Source: Candidatus Parakkermansia intestinigallinarum (GTDB lineage Bacteria; Verrucomicrobiota; Verrucomicrobiia; Verrucomicrobiales; Akkermansiaceae). Taken from it: a stretch of DNA of 35,173 nt. The stretch's first letter is position 1; each line of letters begins with the position of its first letter. The DNA lies in assembly GCA_019114365.1 (NCBI GenBank), contig DXFQ01000058.1, positions 1-35,173 of the forward strand, read 5' to 3'. Below, piece by piece: positions 1-8,714 of the stretch. A program made the position numbers and the translations under genes. Below the pieces are notes generated by a model. That model did no database searches. It saw nothing but the letters and a program-made list of their open reading frames with translations, and was not told where the DNA came from.

Positions 1-180
1 AAAAGCCGCCCCCGCGTCAAAAAACGCTATGGGAGGGGGTGCTTCTCTAGTTTTGCCCTCTCCTTGCCCGACAACCCGCATGATTACTGCATCCCTTTTC
101 CCCCCTGCTCAAACTTTGGGACAGGTGTGGTTTTTGAGACCCTCAATCATTTTGTGCTGGAAAAACCGACAGAGCGGAGC

Positions 181-186
181 TATAAT
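181..186 (+). promoter_or_regulatory. Putative -10 element TATAAT upstream of the NifU-like/GGGtGRT operon
   Basis: Perfect TATAAT at 181-186, 71 nt before the ATG at 258; no clear -35 TTG at 17-nt spacing. Confidence 0.4.
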
Positions 187-257
187 GCTGCCAGCAAGGC
201 AGGCTCTGCCGCTTTGGAGCACAGAGCCCTTTGTCATTCAAGCCAAATACACATACT

Positions 258-950
258 ATGCAGTACACGACAGAAGTTGAACATATGTGTTGCGTCAAGA
301 AGGGCTGCAATCACGGCCCCGCACCCATCCCGCAGGAGGGGGCTTGGACGGCATCCACGAAGATTGAGGATATCTCCGGCCTGACTCACGGTGTGGGTTG
401 GTGCGCTCCTCAGCAGGGTGCCTGCAAGCTGACGCTCAACGTCAAGCAGGGCGTCATTCAGGAGGCCCTGGTCGAAACCATCGGCTGCTCGGGCATGACC
501 CACTCCGCTGCTATGGCTTCCGAGATTCTCCCCGGCAAGACGGTTCTTGAGGCCCTCAATACCGACCTCGTCTGCGACGCCATCAACACGGCTATGCGCG
601 AGCTCTTCCTGCAGATTGTCTACGGTCGCACGCAGAGCGCTTACTCCGAGGGCGGTCTGCCCATCGGCGCCGGTCTCGAAGACCTCGGCAAGGGGCTCCG
701 CTCTCAGACGGGCACGCTCTACGGCACGCTCGCCAAGGGCTCCCGTTACCTGGAGCTCGCCGAGGGTTACATCACGAAGCTGGCTCTCGATGAGAACAAT
801 GAGATCATCGGCTACCAGTACGTGAAGATGGGCCCGATGATGGAGGACATCAAGAAGGGTGTTGACGCCAATGAGGCTGTCAAGAAGTACACGGGTACCT
901 ACGGCCGCTTCGACGGTGCTGCCAAGTACATCGACCCCCGTCACGAGTAA
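258..950 (+). CDS. NifU-like iron-sulfur cluster scaffold-type protein (partner of GGGtGRT protein)
   Basis: ORF 231..950; likely start MQYTTEVEHMCCVKKGC at 258. NifU-N-like core 'KLTLNVKQGVIQEALVETIGCSGMTHSAAMASEIL' with a Cys-rich N-terminus. Followed after 26 nt by the GGGtGRT gene. Confidence 0.8.
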   Translation: MQYTTEVEHMCCVKKGCNHGPAPIPQEGAWTASTKIEDISGLTHGVGWCAPQQGACKLTLNVKQGVIQEALVETIGCSGMTHSAAMASEILPGKTVLEALNTDLVCDAINTAMRELFLQIVYGRTQSAYSEGGLPIGAGLEDLGKGLRSQTGTLYGTLAKGSRYLELAEGYITKLALDENNEIIGYQYVKMGPMMEDIKKGVDANEAVKKYTGTYGRFDGAAKYIDPRHE

Positions 951-976
951 AGAACCCTTAACATCACATCACGATT

Positions 977-1978
977 ATGCCTCTTTTCGAATCTTACGAT
1001 CGTCGAATTAACCAGATTCTGCCGGTTCTCAAGCAGTACGGCATCAACTCCTGCGAGGAGGCCGAGCAGGTCTGCCTTGAGAAGGGTATCGACGTGCGCG
1101 CCATTGTCCGCGGCATCCAGAATATCGCCTTCGAGAACGCCGGCTGGGCCTACACCGTGGGCGCTGCTATCGCCATCAAGAAGGGCTGCAAGAAGGCTGC
1201 CGACGCTGCCGAGGCTATCGGCGAGGGTCTGCAGAGCTTCTGCATTCCCGGTTCGGTCGCGGATGACCGCAAGGTCGGTCTCGGCCACGGCAATCTCGCC
1301 GCTATGCTGCTGCGCGAGGAGACGGAGTGCTTCTGCTTCCTCGCCGGTCACGAGTCCTTCGCTGCTGCTGAGGGCGCCATCGGTATTGCTCGCTCCGCCA
1401 ACAAGGTGCGCCAGAAGCCGCTTCGCGTGATCCTCAACGGTCTCGGCAAGGATGCCGCTTACATCATTTCCCGCATCAACGGCTTCACTTACTGCCAGAC
1501 GAAGTTCGACTACGCCACGGGCAAGGTCGAGGTTGTCAAGCGCACGTCCTTCTCGGACGGCGAGCGCAGCAAGGTGAACTGCTACGGTGCTGACGATGTG
1601 CGCGAGGGCGTGGCCATCATGTGGCTCGAGGGTGTGGATGTGTCCATCACGGGTAACTCCACGAACCCGACCCGCTTCCAGCACCCGGTTGCCGGTACCT
1701 ACAAGAAGGAGTGCGTTGCCGCCGGCAAGAAGTACTTCTCCGTGGCTTCCGGCGGCGGCACGGGCCGCACGCTGCACCCGGACAACATGGCTGCCGGTCC
1801 CGCCTCCTACGGCTTCACCGACACGCTGGGCCGCATGCACAGCGATGCTCAGTTCGCCGGCTCCTCCTCCGTGCCCGCTCACGTGGAGATGATGGGTCTC
1901 ATCGGCATGGGCAACAACCCCATGGTCGGTGCGACCGTCTCCGTGGCCGTGGCTGTGGAAGAGGCGATGAACAAGTAA
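977..1978 (+). CDS. GGGtGRT protein (uncharacterised family)
   Basis: 333 aa containing the family-naming motif 'SGGGTGRTLHPDNMAAGPASYGFTD'; strongly biased coding; followed by a terminator. Confidence 0.88.
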   Translation: MPLFESYDRRINQILPVLKQYGINSCEEAEQVCLEKGIDVRAIVRGIQNIAFENAGWAYTVGAAIAIKKGCKKAADAAEAIGEGLQSFCIPGSVADDRKVGLGHGNLAAMLLREETECFCFLAGHESFAAAEGAIGIARSANKVRQKPLRVILNGLGKDAAYIISRINGFTYCQTKFDYATGKVEVVKRTSFSDGERSKVNCYGADDVREGVAIMWLEGVDVSITGNSTNPTRFQHPVAGTYKKECVAAGKKYFSVASGGGTGRTLHPDNMAAGPASYGFTDTLGRMHSDAQFAGSSSVPAHVEMMGLIGMGNNPMVGATVSVAVAVEEAMNK

Positions 1979-2005
1979 GTTCAACTTTCTGCAAGTTGCA
2001 GATCG

Positions 2006-2040
2006 GCCGCATCCCCACCGGGGGATGCGGCCTTTTCTTT
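2006..2040 (+). terminator. Rho-independent terminator of the GGGtGRT operon
   Basis: Perfect 12-bp stem ggccgcatcccc(accg)ggggatgcggcc followed by ttttctttttc. Confidence 0.9.
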
Positions 2041-2231
2041 TTCCGGGGTGCGAGGGTGTGCGACGGGGTTGAAGGCCCGGGCGCGTGCCCGGTGCGGAAG
2101 ACGGGCAGGGGGGCGTTCGCTGAGCTTGAACAGGGTGGAGCGCCGGGCGGCCGGCTCGAGATTCGCGGGGCGGGCGTAGGGGGCGTGGGGCGGTTGGCCT
2201 GGGACGGAGTGCCGTTGCTGATCGGATGCCG

Positions 2232-2267
2232 AAAAAAACGCCGCACGGCCGGAAGCCGTGCGGCGTT
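2232..2267 (-). terminator. Rho-independent terminator of the M16 peptidase gene (minus strand)
   Basis: Plus strand gaaaaaaacgccgcacggccggaagccgtgcggcgtt; read on the minus strand this is a GC stem followed by a T7 tract. Confidence 0.88.
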
Positions 2268-2303
2268 GATGAGAGTCGGGCAAGCGGCTGCCGCCGCTGC
2301 GCT

Positions 2304-5300
2304 TTACTTGATGGTCACCGTCAGCGTTTCACCCTTCTTCATGTCCAGCTCGGGGAAGAGGATGAAGTCGTTGGTGAAGAAGGCGCCGGGGGCATCGCAG
2401 CCCGAGGCTCCCCGGCCGGTCTCAGCCGTCGGGAACCAGACGGCGACGCGCCCCTTGCGGTTGCTGTTGGCGGTGATGGTGAAGGTCTTGGCGTCCTGCC
2501 AGCTCACCGTGTAGTTGGAGCTGTGGTGCTCTTCGTTGAGCGTGGCGCTCCAGGCAGGATCGCCGTAGAAGGCCACCACGTCGCGGTCGTGCACGAGGCC
2601 GACGCGGTCTTTCGCGTTCTCTTGATTGAGATCCACGCCGACCGCAGCGATGTTGCGGTAGATGCGCCCGTCGATCTGCGGCTCGTTGAAGCGAGCCTTG
2701 AGCAGCCTCGGATCAATGTCCGCAGCTTCCTTGAGGATGAACTGATTGTTCAGGAACCACGCTTCGGCCAGCGTCGTGCCCGCGCTGTTGTCGAAGAACA
2801 TCGACAGCGTCCCCCAGCCGCCCTTGCCGTACCAGGAGGGAACCGTGTAGCCCACAAGCTGATTGCAGGTGTAGGCGGAGAGGGCGGTGACGGCCATGCT
2901 CTGCTTGGTATTCATCGCATCGCCGAAGAGGCAGTTGCCGGCGGCAATCCACACGCGGGTTTCGCCGTCCGGCTTGATTTCGGGACACTTGAACTGCTTG
3001 GCCACGCGGGCAAGAGCCTTGGTTTGCTTCTGCGTGATGGCCGGGGCAATGCCTTGGCCGACGATGCCGCGCATGTTCGGCAGGCTGGCTTCGTAGTAGC
3101 GGTTGTTTGCCGGGAAGATGAGCCCTTTGCTGTAGGGCATTTCCAAATTCGCCTGCGTTGCGTGGCTCGAGGAGACGACGAGCTGCGGCTTGCCCGTTGC
3201 CAGTTCGTGCGCGAAAAGGCCCTGCATGCCTTCGCGCTTGATGCGGCGGCCTTCTTCCGTGCTGTCGTTGTAGACGGTTTCGGTGGGTTTCACGTTGCCC
3301 GTTTGCTCCAGCACGGGGCTGTCGGGGCCCCAGTCCGTCAGGCAGTAGCTGCGGTCGAAGCGCTCGTGGCTCACGTTGGTGCTGCCGAGAACTCGTTTGA
3401 TGACGAGCGGTTGGCGGGCTTTGGCGATGCGCATGGCGTCCTTGGCGCTGTAGCCGGTGACGATGCCCCAGATGCAGTCGCCGTAGGGGTCGTCATCGAC
3501 GCGGCGCGCGGCGCGGTGCAGGTTGTTGACCAGCTCGCGACCGACTTCCATCGGGCGGGCAACGCAGGCCGCATAGCGGGCTTGCGTGTCGCGCAGCGCC
3601 TTGGCAATGGCGTCTTCGCTCAGCTCGTCCACCACGACGACCTTGCCCTTCCGGCCGTACTTGTCGGCCAGCGTTTGAGCCACCTTGAGCCACGATTTCT
3701 TGGAGGCGGCGTCTTTGCTGATGATGACCGTATAGGGGGAATACTTCTCGGCATCGCTCACGCTCAGCACGCGTACATCGTAGCGGAGAGCCACCTGCGG
3801 CGCGGCCGCGGGCACCGCAGTTTCGGGCACCGCAGTCTCGGGCTCGCCCGCCTTCACGGCGTTGCCTTGGCCCTCGTCGGTCTTTTCATCGTAGTCGTCG
3901 GGCACGGTAAAGATGTGAGTGGCTTTCGAGGCGTCGCCGAAGACTTCGCGCGCCAGCTGCCGGATTTCTTCCAGCGTGATGGAGCGCACATCCTCGCGCA
4001 GACCGCGCAGCAGGGCCAGCTGTTCCGGGTCGCTCTGGAGTTGGGCGAGATTGTTCATCCAGAAGGCAGGCTGAGAGAAGGCCTTGTCGATGCGGGACAG
4101 ATAGGGCTTGATGGCTCGCTCGAAGTCCTCTTGTGAGATGTTGCCCTTGCCGAGGTCCTGCATGATGAGATCCAGCGCCGTGCTGACTTTGACGCGGTTG
4201 CCTTTCACGCCTTCGCTCGTCACCATCACGAAGGCGGCGTCGTTGAAGTCGCTGCTCGTTTCAACGCTGACGGAGGGGCTGTAGCTTTCATTGAGCACCG
4301 CGCGGATGCCGTCAAAGACGCGTTCGCGTGCGATGGAGACGAGGATGGCAAGGCGGCGGTTGCGCTTGCGATCCATGCCGTTGCCCGCGGGGAAGATCTG
4401 CGTCACGATCGTCTTGTCTATGTCGGTGTTGTAGCGGATGAAGCTGCGTTCACCCCAAGGGCGGAAGTTCACGCGGCGCTGCTCTTCCGTCAGTTTCGTG
4501 AATTCCTTGTTGCGCTCGGGCATGGCGCCGAAGGTGCGCTCAATCACCGGGATGACCTCTTGGACGTCGAAGTCGCCGACGATTGTCACCTCCATCGCTC
4601 CCTTCTGCAGGAGGGGCGTCATGAGCTCGCGCACCTTCTGCGTATTCACGCCGTCGAACTGCTCGCGGGTCGGGAAGTTGAAGCGCGGATCGTCGCCGAA
4701 GAGCAGGCGTGTTACGTTGAACATGAAGGCGCCGTCGGGCGTTGTCTCAAACTGCGTGTAGACGGCATCGAGCTGGCGGCGCAGCAGCATCTCGGCCTCG
4801 GGGCGGAAGCCCGGGTGCAGCACGGCCGCTGCCAACAGCTTGCACTGAAGCTCGAAATCCTTGGGGTTGCAGTTGCCCGAGAAGGCGAAGCGATCCTGAC
4901 CCATGCTAAACGACATGCCTACCTTGTGTCCGGCGAGAATGCGGCGCAGATCATCCGTCGAGTGCGCTTCGAGGCCGCCGGCGGACATCACCGCCTCCGT
5001 CATTTGGCTGAGGCCGGGAATGGCCGGCAGATTCATCTGCCCGCCGTCGACGGCGACGCAGACTTGGATGTTGCCCTTGCGCGTGGAAAGCGGCTTGAGG
5101 TTGACGCGCACGCCGTTGGAGAGCGTGAGGGTTGTCGTATCGAGATCGGCCAGATGCTGTTGCTCAACGACTGTGCCGGGCGTGCCCGTCTGATCGTAGG
5201 CGAAGCTCAGCTCCTTCTGCTCCTCGGGGGGGGTGACGCGCACGGCTTTGGCTTCATCGTACACGCGGCGCAGATTCTGCTCGGTCGCATCGTCGGCCAG

Positions 5301-6755
5301 CGCTCCCATGAGCGTCAGCTTCACGCGGTCCGAGCAGTAGGCTTGAGCCAAGGCCTTGCGGCAGAGGTCGGGGTCGGCCGCCACGCGTGCAAGGCCGGCC
5401 TTGATGCTGCGGAGGTCTTCGGACGGGGGGGTGAAGGCTTGCCGGTCGGTGAGGGCCGAGATGATTTCTCCGGCCAGGCTGTCGCATGTCACGGTCTCCC
5501 AGCTGTCCTGAGCGCTTTGGGCTGCCGTCAGCAGCGATGAGGCCACCATCTCCAGCTCCTGCTCCGAGAAGCCGTATTCGCAGGCGCGGCGGAGTTCGGC
5601 CTCGGCCGCTGCGAGTGCCTCCTTCCACTTCTCGGGCTTGGCCTGCACGGCGAGGCCGAACACGCGAGCGGAGCGGAAGATTTCGTCATCGCTCACGCCG
5701 GCTCCCTCAAAGGGGCTCTCCGCCTGCTTCGCGAGGAGGTTGAAGCGAATGTTGAGCATGCTGCATGCCAGCTGCAGGGGCAAATCCTCGATGCGCTGCT
5801 CGAGCGTGTCGGGGCGCTGTTCCCAAGGATTCACCACGGAGAGCATGACGGTCGTCTTGGCGCTTTCGGGGTTCGGAATCACCTTTTCATCGGCGCCGAT
5901 ATTCGCCGGGGTGCCGATGGCGGGGCGAGCCGGGTTGGGGCTCTTCTCCATGCTTGCGAAGTGTTTTTCAATCCACTCCCGGGCTTTGTCGGTATCAAAA
6001 TCGCCCGTCACCACCACCGTCATGCGCTCGGGCACGTAGTTGGCGTGATAATAGGCGCGGATGGTCTCGTAGGGGCAGTTGCGAATCACCTCTTCGAGGC
6101 CGATGGGCATGTAGTCCGGCACGCGCGTGCCGTTGCAGAGCTGGCGAATGAAGGCCATGCTGGCGCGGTAGCCCTCCGAATCGCGGCTCTTGAGTTCGCT
6201 GATGACAATGCCGCGCTCGTGATCAATCGCCTCATCGCTCAGCTCGGCGCCGTCGGCAAAGTCGCGCAGCGCCGTGAAGGCGAAGTCGACCGTCTCATCC
6301 TTGAGGTTCGGCAGGTCGAACATGAAGACCGTTTGCAGCAGCCCCGTATAGGCATTCGCATCGCCGCCGAAGCCGAGGCCGAGCTGTTGCATGGCGGGGA
6401 TGAGCTCGCCGCGCTTGAAATGGCGGCTGCCGTTGAACACCATGTGTTCGAGGAAGTGCGAGATGCCCTTCGTCTCGGGGCTCTCGTTGAGCGAACCCGT
6501 ATCGACGAAAAGCCGGATGCTTGCGCGCCCCTTCGGCTCCGAGGTCGGGCGGATGATGTAGGAGAGCCCATTGTCGAGCTTCCCGAAGACCATCTGCGGG
6601 TCGTTTGCCAGCGGGCGCGTCAGATCCTCATCCGGTGCAGCCTCCGGCCGATTTGCGGGGGGTGCGGGCTGCGGAGCGTTTGCGGGAGCCTGGCTGTATG
6701 CCGCGGGGGCAGAGAGAGCCAAGGCCAGCAACATCATGGTGTATTTCGTGTTCAT
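2304..6755 (-). CDS. Secreted M16-family (pitrilysin/insulinase) metallopeptidase with two M16 modules and a C-terminal C25/clan CD-like domain
   Basis: ORF 2304..6929; likely start MNTKYTMMLLALALSAPAAYSQA (signal peptide) at 6755. Zn motif HxxEH in 'GISHFLEHMVFNGS'; second M16-like half; PETAVPETAVPAAAP linker; C-terminal domain with 'LVVSSSHATQ', 'VWIAAGNCLFGD' and 'VVAFYGDPAW'. Confidence 0.88.
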   Translation of the reverse strand: MNTKYTMMLLALALSAPAAYSQAPANAPQPAPPANRPEAAPDEDLTRPLANDPQMVFGKLDNGLSYIIRPTSEPKGRASIRLFVDTGSLNESPETKGISHFLEHMVFNGSRHFKRGELIPAMQQLGLGFGGDANAYTGLLQTVFMFDLPNLKDETVDFAFTALRDFADGAELSDEAIDHERGIVISELKSRDSEGYRASMAFIRQLCNGTRVPDYMPIGLEEVIRNCPYETIRAYYHANYVPERMTVVVTGDFDTDKAREWIEKHFASMEKSPNPARPAIGTPANIGADEKVIPNPESAKTTVMLSVVNPWEQRPDTLEQRIEDLPLQLACSMLNIRFNLLAKQAESPFEGAGVSDDEIFRSARVFGLAVQAKPEKWKEALAAAEAELRRACEYGFSEQELEMVASSLLTAAQSAQDSWETVTCDSLAGEIISALTDRQAFTPPSEDLRSIKAGLARVAADPDLCRKALAQAYCSDRVKLTLMGALADDATEQNLRRVYDEAKAVRVTPPEEQKELSFAYDQTGTPGTVVEQQHLADLDTTTLTLSNGVRVNLKPLSTRKGNIQVCVAVDGGQMNLPAIPGLSQMTEAVMSAGGLEAHSTDDLRRILAGHKVGMSFSMGQDRFAFSGNCNPKDFELQCKLLAAAVLHPGFRPEAEMLLRRQLDAVYTQFETTPDGAFMFNVTRLLFGDDPRFNFPTREQFDGVNTQKVRELMTPLLQKGAMEVTIVGDFDVQEVIPVIERTFGAMPERNKEFTKLTEEQRRVNFRPWGERSFIRYNTDIDKTIVTQIFPAGNGMDRKRNRRLAILVSIARERVFDGIRAVLNESYSPSVSVETSSDFNDAAFVMVTSEGVKGNRVKVSTALDLIMQDLGKGNISQEDFERAIKPYLSRIDKAFSQPAFWMNNLAQLQSDPEQLALLRGLREDVRSITLEEIRQLAREVFGDASKATHIFTVPDDYDEKTDEGQGNAVKAGEPETAVPETAVPAAAPQVALRYDVRVLSVSDAEKYSPYTVIISKDAASKKSWLKVAQTLADKYGRKGKVVVVDELSEDAIAKALRDTQARYAACVARPMEVGRELVNNLHRAARRVDDDPYGDCIWGIVTGYSAKDAMRIAKARQPLVIKRVLGSTNVSHERFDRSYCLTDWGPDSPVLEQTGNVKPTETVYNDSTEEGRRIKREGMQGLFAHELATGKPQLVVSSSHATQANLEMPYSKGLIFPANNRYYEASLPNMRGIVGQGIAPAITQKQTKALARVAKQFKCPEIKPDGETRVWIAAGNCLFGDAMNTKQSMAVTALSAYTCNQLVGYTVPSWYGKGGWGTLSMFFDNSAGTTLAEAWFLNNQFILKEAADIDPRLLKARFNEPQIDGRIYRNIAAVGVDLNQENAKDRVGLVHDRDVVAFYGDPAWSATLNEEHHSSNYTVSWQDAKTFTITANSNRKGRVAVWFPTAETGRGASGCDAPGAFFTNDFILFPELDMKKGETLTVTIK

Positions 6756-6944
6756 GGATTGGAATGCTATAATAAGGGTACGTCGACCTTTCTTTGATTC
6801 TTTCACAAAAAAACGCAGAAAGCCACCAAAAAAGGCTAATAACTGACGATGTGCCCGTTTTTCTCTGCGAAAGGGCTTGTTAAGGGCTCTTTGAGGGCTC
6901 CGGCCGCTTTGCTCGTTCCGGCGTGTCAATGCCGTGATAACAGC

Positions 6945-6973
6945 TTGCTTGACGGCTGCCGACGTGCTATTCT
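6945..6973 (+). promoter_or_regulatory. Putative sigma70-type promoter TTGCTT-N17-TATTCT (preceded by TGC)
   Basis: Same architecture as other promoters in the window; located 50 nt before the ATG at 7023. Confidence 0.5.
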
Positions 6974-7022
6974 GGCAGAGTCAGCTCAGCCACCATCACT
7001 TCACCTCATTCGCCTCGATCCC

Positions 7023-7817
7023 ATGATTCACGAAACGGCTTTCCTCGGCGCCAGCACCATCCTCGGCAAGTACTGGACAAAGCGTCGGCACTTCGACTAT
7101 CTGATTGACAAGGAGAATTTCTCGTCGACTTTCGGCCACAGCTTTCGCTTCATGGTCTACCTCGACAGCGCCGTGGCCAACGGCTCGTATGCCGTGCGCA
7201 AGGATGTAGCGGCCGACACGTCCGCCACCAACTACCTGATTCGCCACCTCGCCGACATCAAGCCCGAGTTCACCGTCTTTGTGACGACCTGCGACATGCT
7301 CGCACCCGATGCCGACGAAAACACCCCCGTTCTCGAATCCAGCGACGACCCCTACGTGCAAAACCGCATCAACCTCTACCGCGAGCTCAACTTGCAGTAC
7401 GGCCGCGTGCTCAATGTTCACATCACGGAGCTGGGGGCGCCGATGGATTGCTTCTGCCCGCTGCTCCGGGCTATGGCGGATCCCCCCGCAGGCCGCAAGG
7501 CTCTGCCCTTTGCCCCCGATGAGCTGCACCAGATCTACTTCCCGCAGCGCATCCTCGGAGACGTTGAGCGCTGCATACCGCTGGGCATCCAGTCCATCAT
7601 TCCGGCGATGCCCCCGCTGACGACCCGCGAAATCGTCGAGGCTCTCAACCCAGCGCTTCTCAAGCGTCTGCGCGAGCCTCTCGCCGAAGACCCCAAGGGC
7701 TCGCGCCGCCAATCCATCCACTCCTTCCAGTGGCTCGACCCGAAGGACGGCTACCTCGTGACGAAAGACGACCAGATTGTCCTGCTCAAGTTCTTCGCCG
7801 GGGTCGATGCGCTGTGA
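7023..7817 (+). CDS. Hypothetical protein; possible Rossmann/epimerase-like fold
   Basis: ORF 6849..7817; best start MIHETAFLGAST at 7023, downstream of a promoter. Strong coding character; 'EFTVFVTTCDM...NRINLYRELNLQYGRVLNVHITELGAPMD' only weakly resembles SDR epimerases. Confidence 0.65.
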   Translation: MIHETAFLGASTILGKYWTKRRHFDYLIDKENFSSTFGHSFRFMVYLDSAVANGSYAVRKDVAADTSATNYLIRHLADIKPEFTVFVTTCDMLAPDADENTPVLESSDDPYVQNRINLYRELNLQYGRVLNVHITELGAPMDCFCPLLRAMADPPAGRKALPFAPDELHQIYFPQRILGDVERCIPLGIQSIIPAMPPLTTREIVEALNPALLKRLREPLAEDPKGSRRQSIHSFQWLDPKDGYLVTKDDQIVLLKFFAGVDAL

Positions 7818-7909
7818 GCCTGCGGATGAGGCGCTGCGCCGACGCCGCGCGGCCGAGGTGCCGTTCGCCGCTACGCTCCTTTTTTTGAAGGGGGGCGGTG
7901 AGAAAAAGC

Positions 7910-7938
7910 TTGACTATTGAGCCGTCCTCTGCTACCCT
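7910..7938 (+). promoter_or_regulatory. Putative promoter TTGACT-N17-TACCCT (TGC-extended)
   Basis: Located immediately upstream of efp; the -10 ends only 9 nt before the ATG. Confidence 0.6.
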
Positions 7939-7947
7939 CCCGCCGCT

Positions 7948-8517
7948 ATGGCAAAAGTCCCCGTTATCCAACTTCGCAAAGGCCACGCCGTGAATTACAA
8001 CGGCGACATCTGCGTGGTGCGTGAGAGCCAGCTCAAGACTCCTCCCCGCATGGCATCCTACGTCCAGATGACTATTCGCAGCATCGCTACCAAGAAGGAC
8101 TACAACCTTCGTCTGACCTCCAACGACTTCCTCGAGGGCGTGATGCTCAGCCGCGAAGAGATGGAGTTCTCGTACGTGGACGGCATGGGCTACCACTTCC
8201 TCAACACCGAGACTTACGAGGACGTTTGCGTGCCCGAGGATATCGTCGAGCCCGTCAAGGACTACCTCATGGAGGGCAACTCCTACATCCTGCTCTTCAC
8301 TGATGAGACCGTCTGCTCCATCGAGCTTCCGGCCGCCATCACGATGGAGGTTGCCGAGGCCCCCGAGGGCGTCAAGGGCAACTCCGCCAACAATGTCTAC
8401 AAGAGCGCAACGATGACCACGGGCCTCGTGGTGCAAGTGCCGCTCTTCATCAACGCCGGCCAGCGCATCTCCGTCAAGACGGAAGACGGCACCTACCTCG
8501 GCCGCGTCAACGGCTGA
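7948..8517 (+). CDS. Elongation factor P family protein (Arg-tipped, EfpL/YeiP-like)
   Basis: EF-P domain features: 'KGHAVNYNGDICVV', 'FSYVDGMGYHFLNTETYED', 'VKGNSANNVYKSATMTTGLVVQVPLFINAGQRISVKTEDGTYLGR'. The loop reads KTPPRMASY. Confidence 0.9.
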   Translation: MAKVPVIQLRKGHAVNYNGDICVVRESQLKTPPRMASYVQMTIRSIATKKDYNLRLTSNDFLEGVMLSREEMEFSYVDGMGYHFLNTETYEDVCVPEDIVEPVKDYLMEGNSYILLFTDETVCSIELPAAITMEVAEAPEGVKGNSANNVYKSATMTTGLVVQVPLFINAGQRISVKTEDGTYLGRVNG

Positions 8518-8553
8518 TAAACAGCCCGCCGCCCTTCACAAGGCATCAAAGAG

Positions 8554-8583
8554 GCCCCACTGCTTCGGCGGCGGGGCTTTTTT
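8554..8583 (+). terminator. Rho-independent terminator of efp
   Basis: gccccactgc-ttcg-gcggcggggc stem with UUCG tetraloop followed by T6. Confidence 0.85.
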
Positions 8584-8670
8584 GACGCGGCAAGGGCAGG
8601 GCGGGGGAGGCAGGCGAAGCTCGGAGAATCTGCGGAGTTTTTGAAGTCTCGCTCAGCCTGAGCTTTGAGG

Positions 8671-8699
8671 TTGCATTCCCTTTGTCGGCGTGCTAGAAT
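8671..8699 (+). promoter_or_regulatory. Putative promoter TTGCAT-N17-TAGAAT (TGC-extended)
   Basis: Located 15 nt upstream of the ATG at 8715; same architecture as the efp promoter. Confidence 0.6.
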
Positions 8700-8714
8700 G
8701 GCCGAAACCTCAGT

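Noticed and set aside
29-384. Short ORFs at the window start
   Set aside because: Overlap the promoter region and the NifU-like start; no coding signature.
258-1978. Nitrogen-fixation locus
   Set aside because: NifU-like homology alone; no nif structural genes and partner is GGGtGRT.
2226-4136. 636-aa plus-strand ORF opposite the M16 peptidase
   Set aside because: Starts within a terminator and is fully antisense to the peptidase; no motifs.
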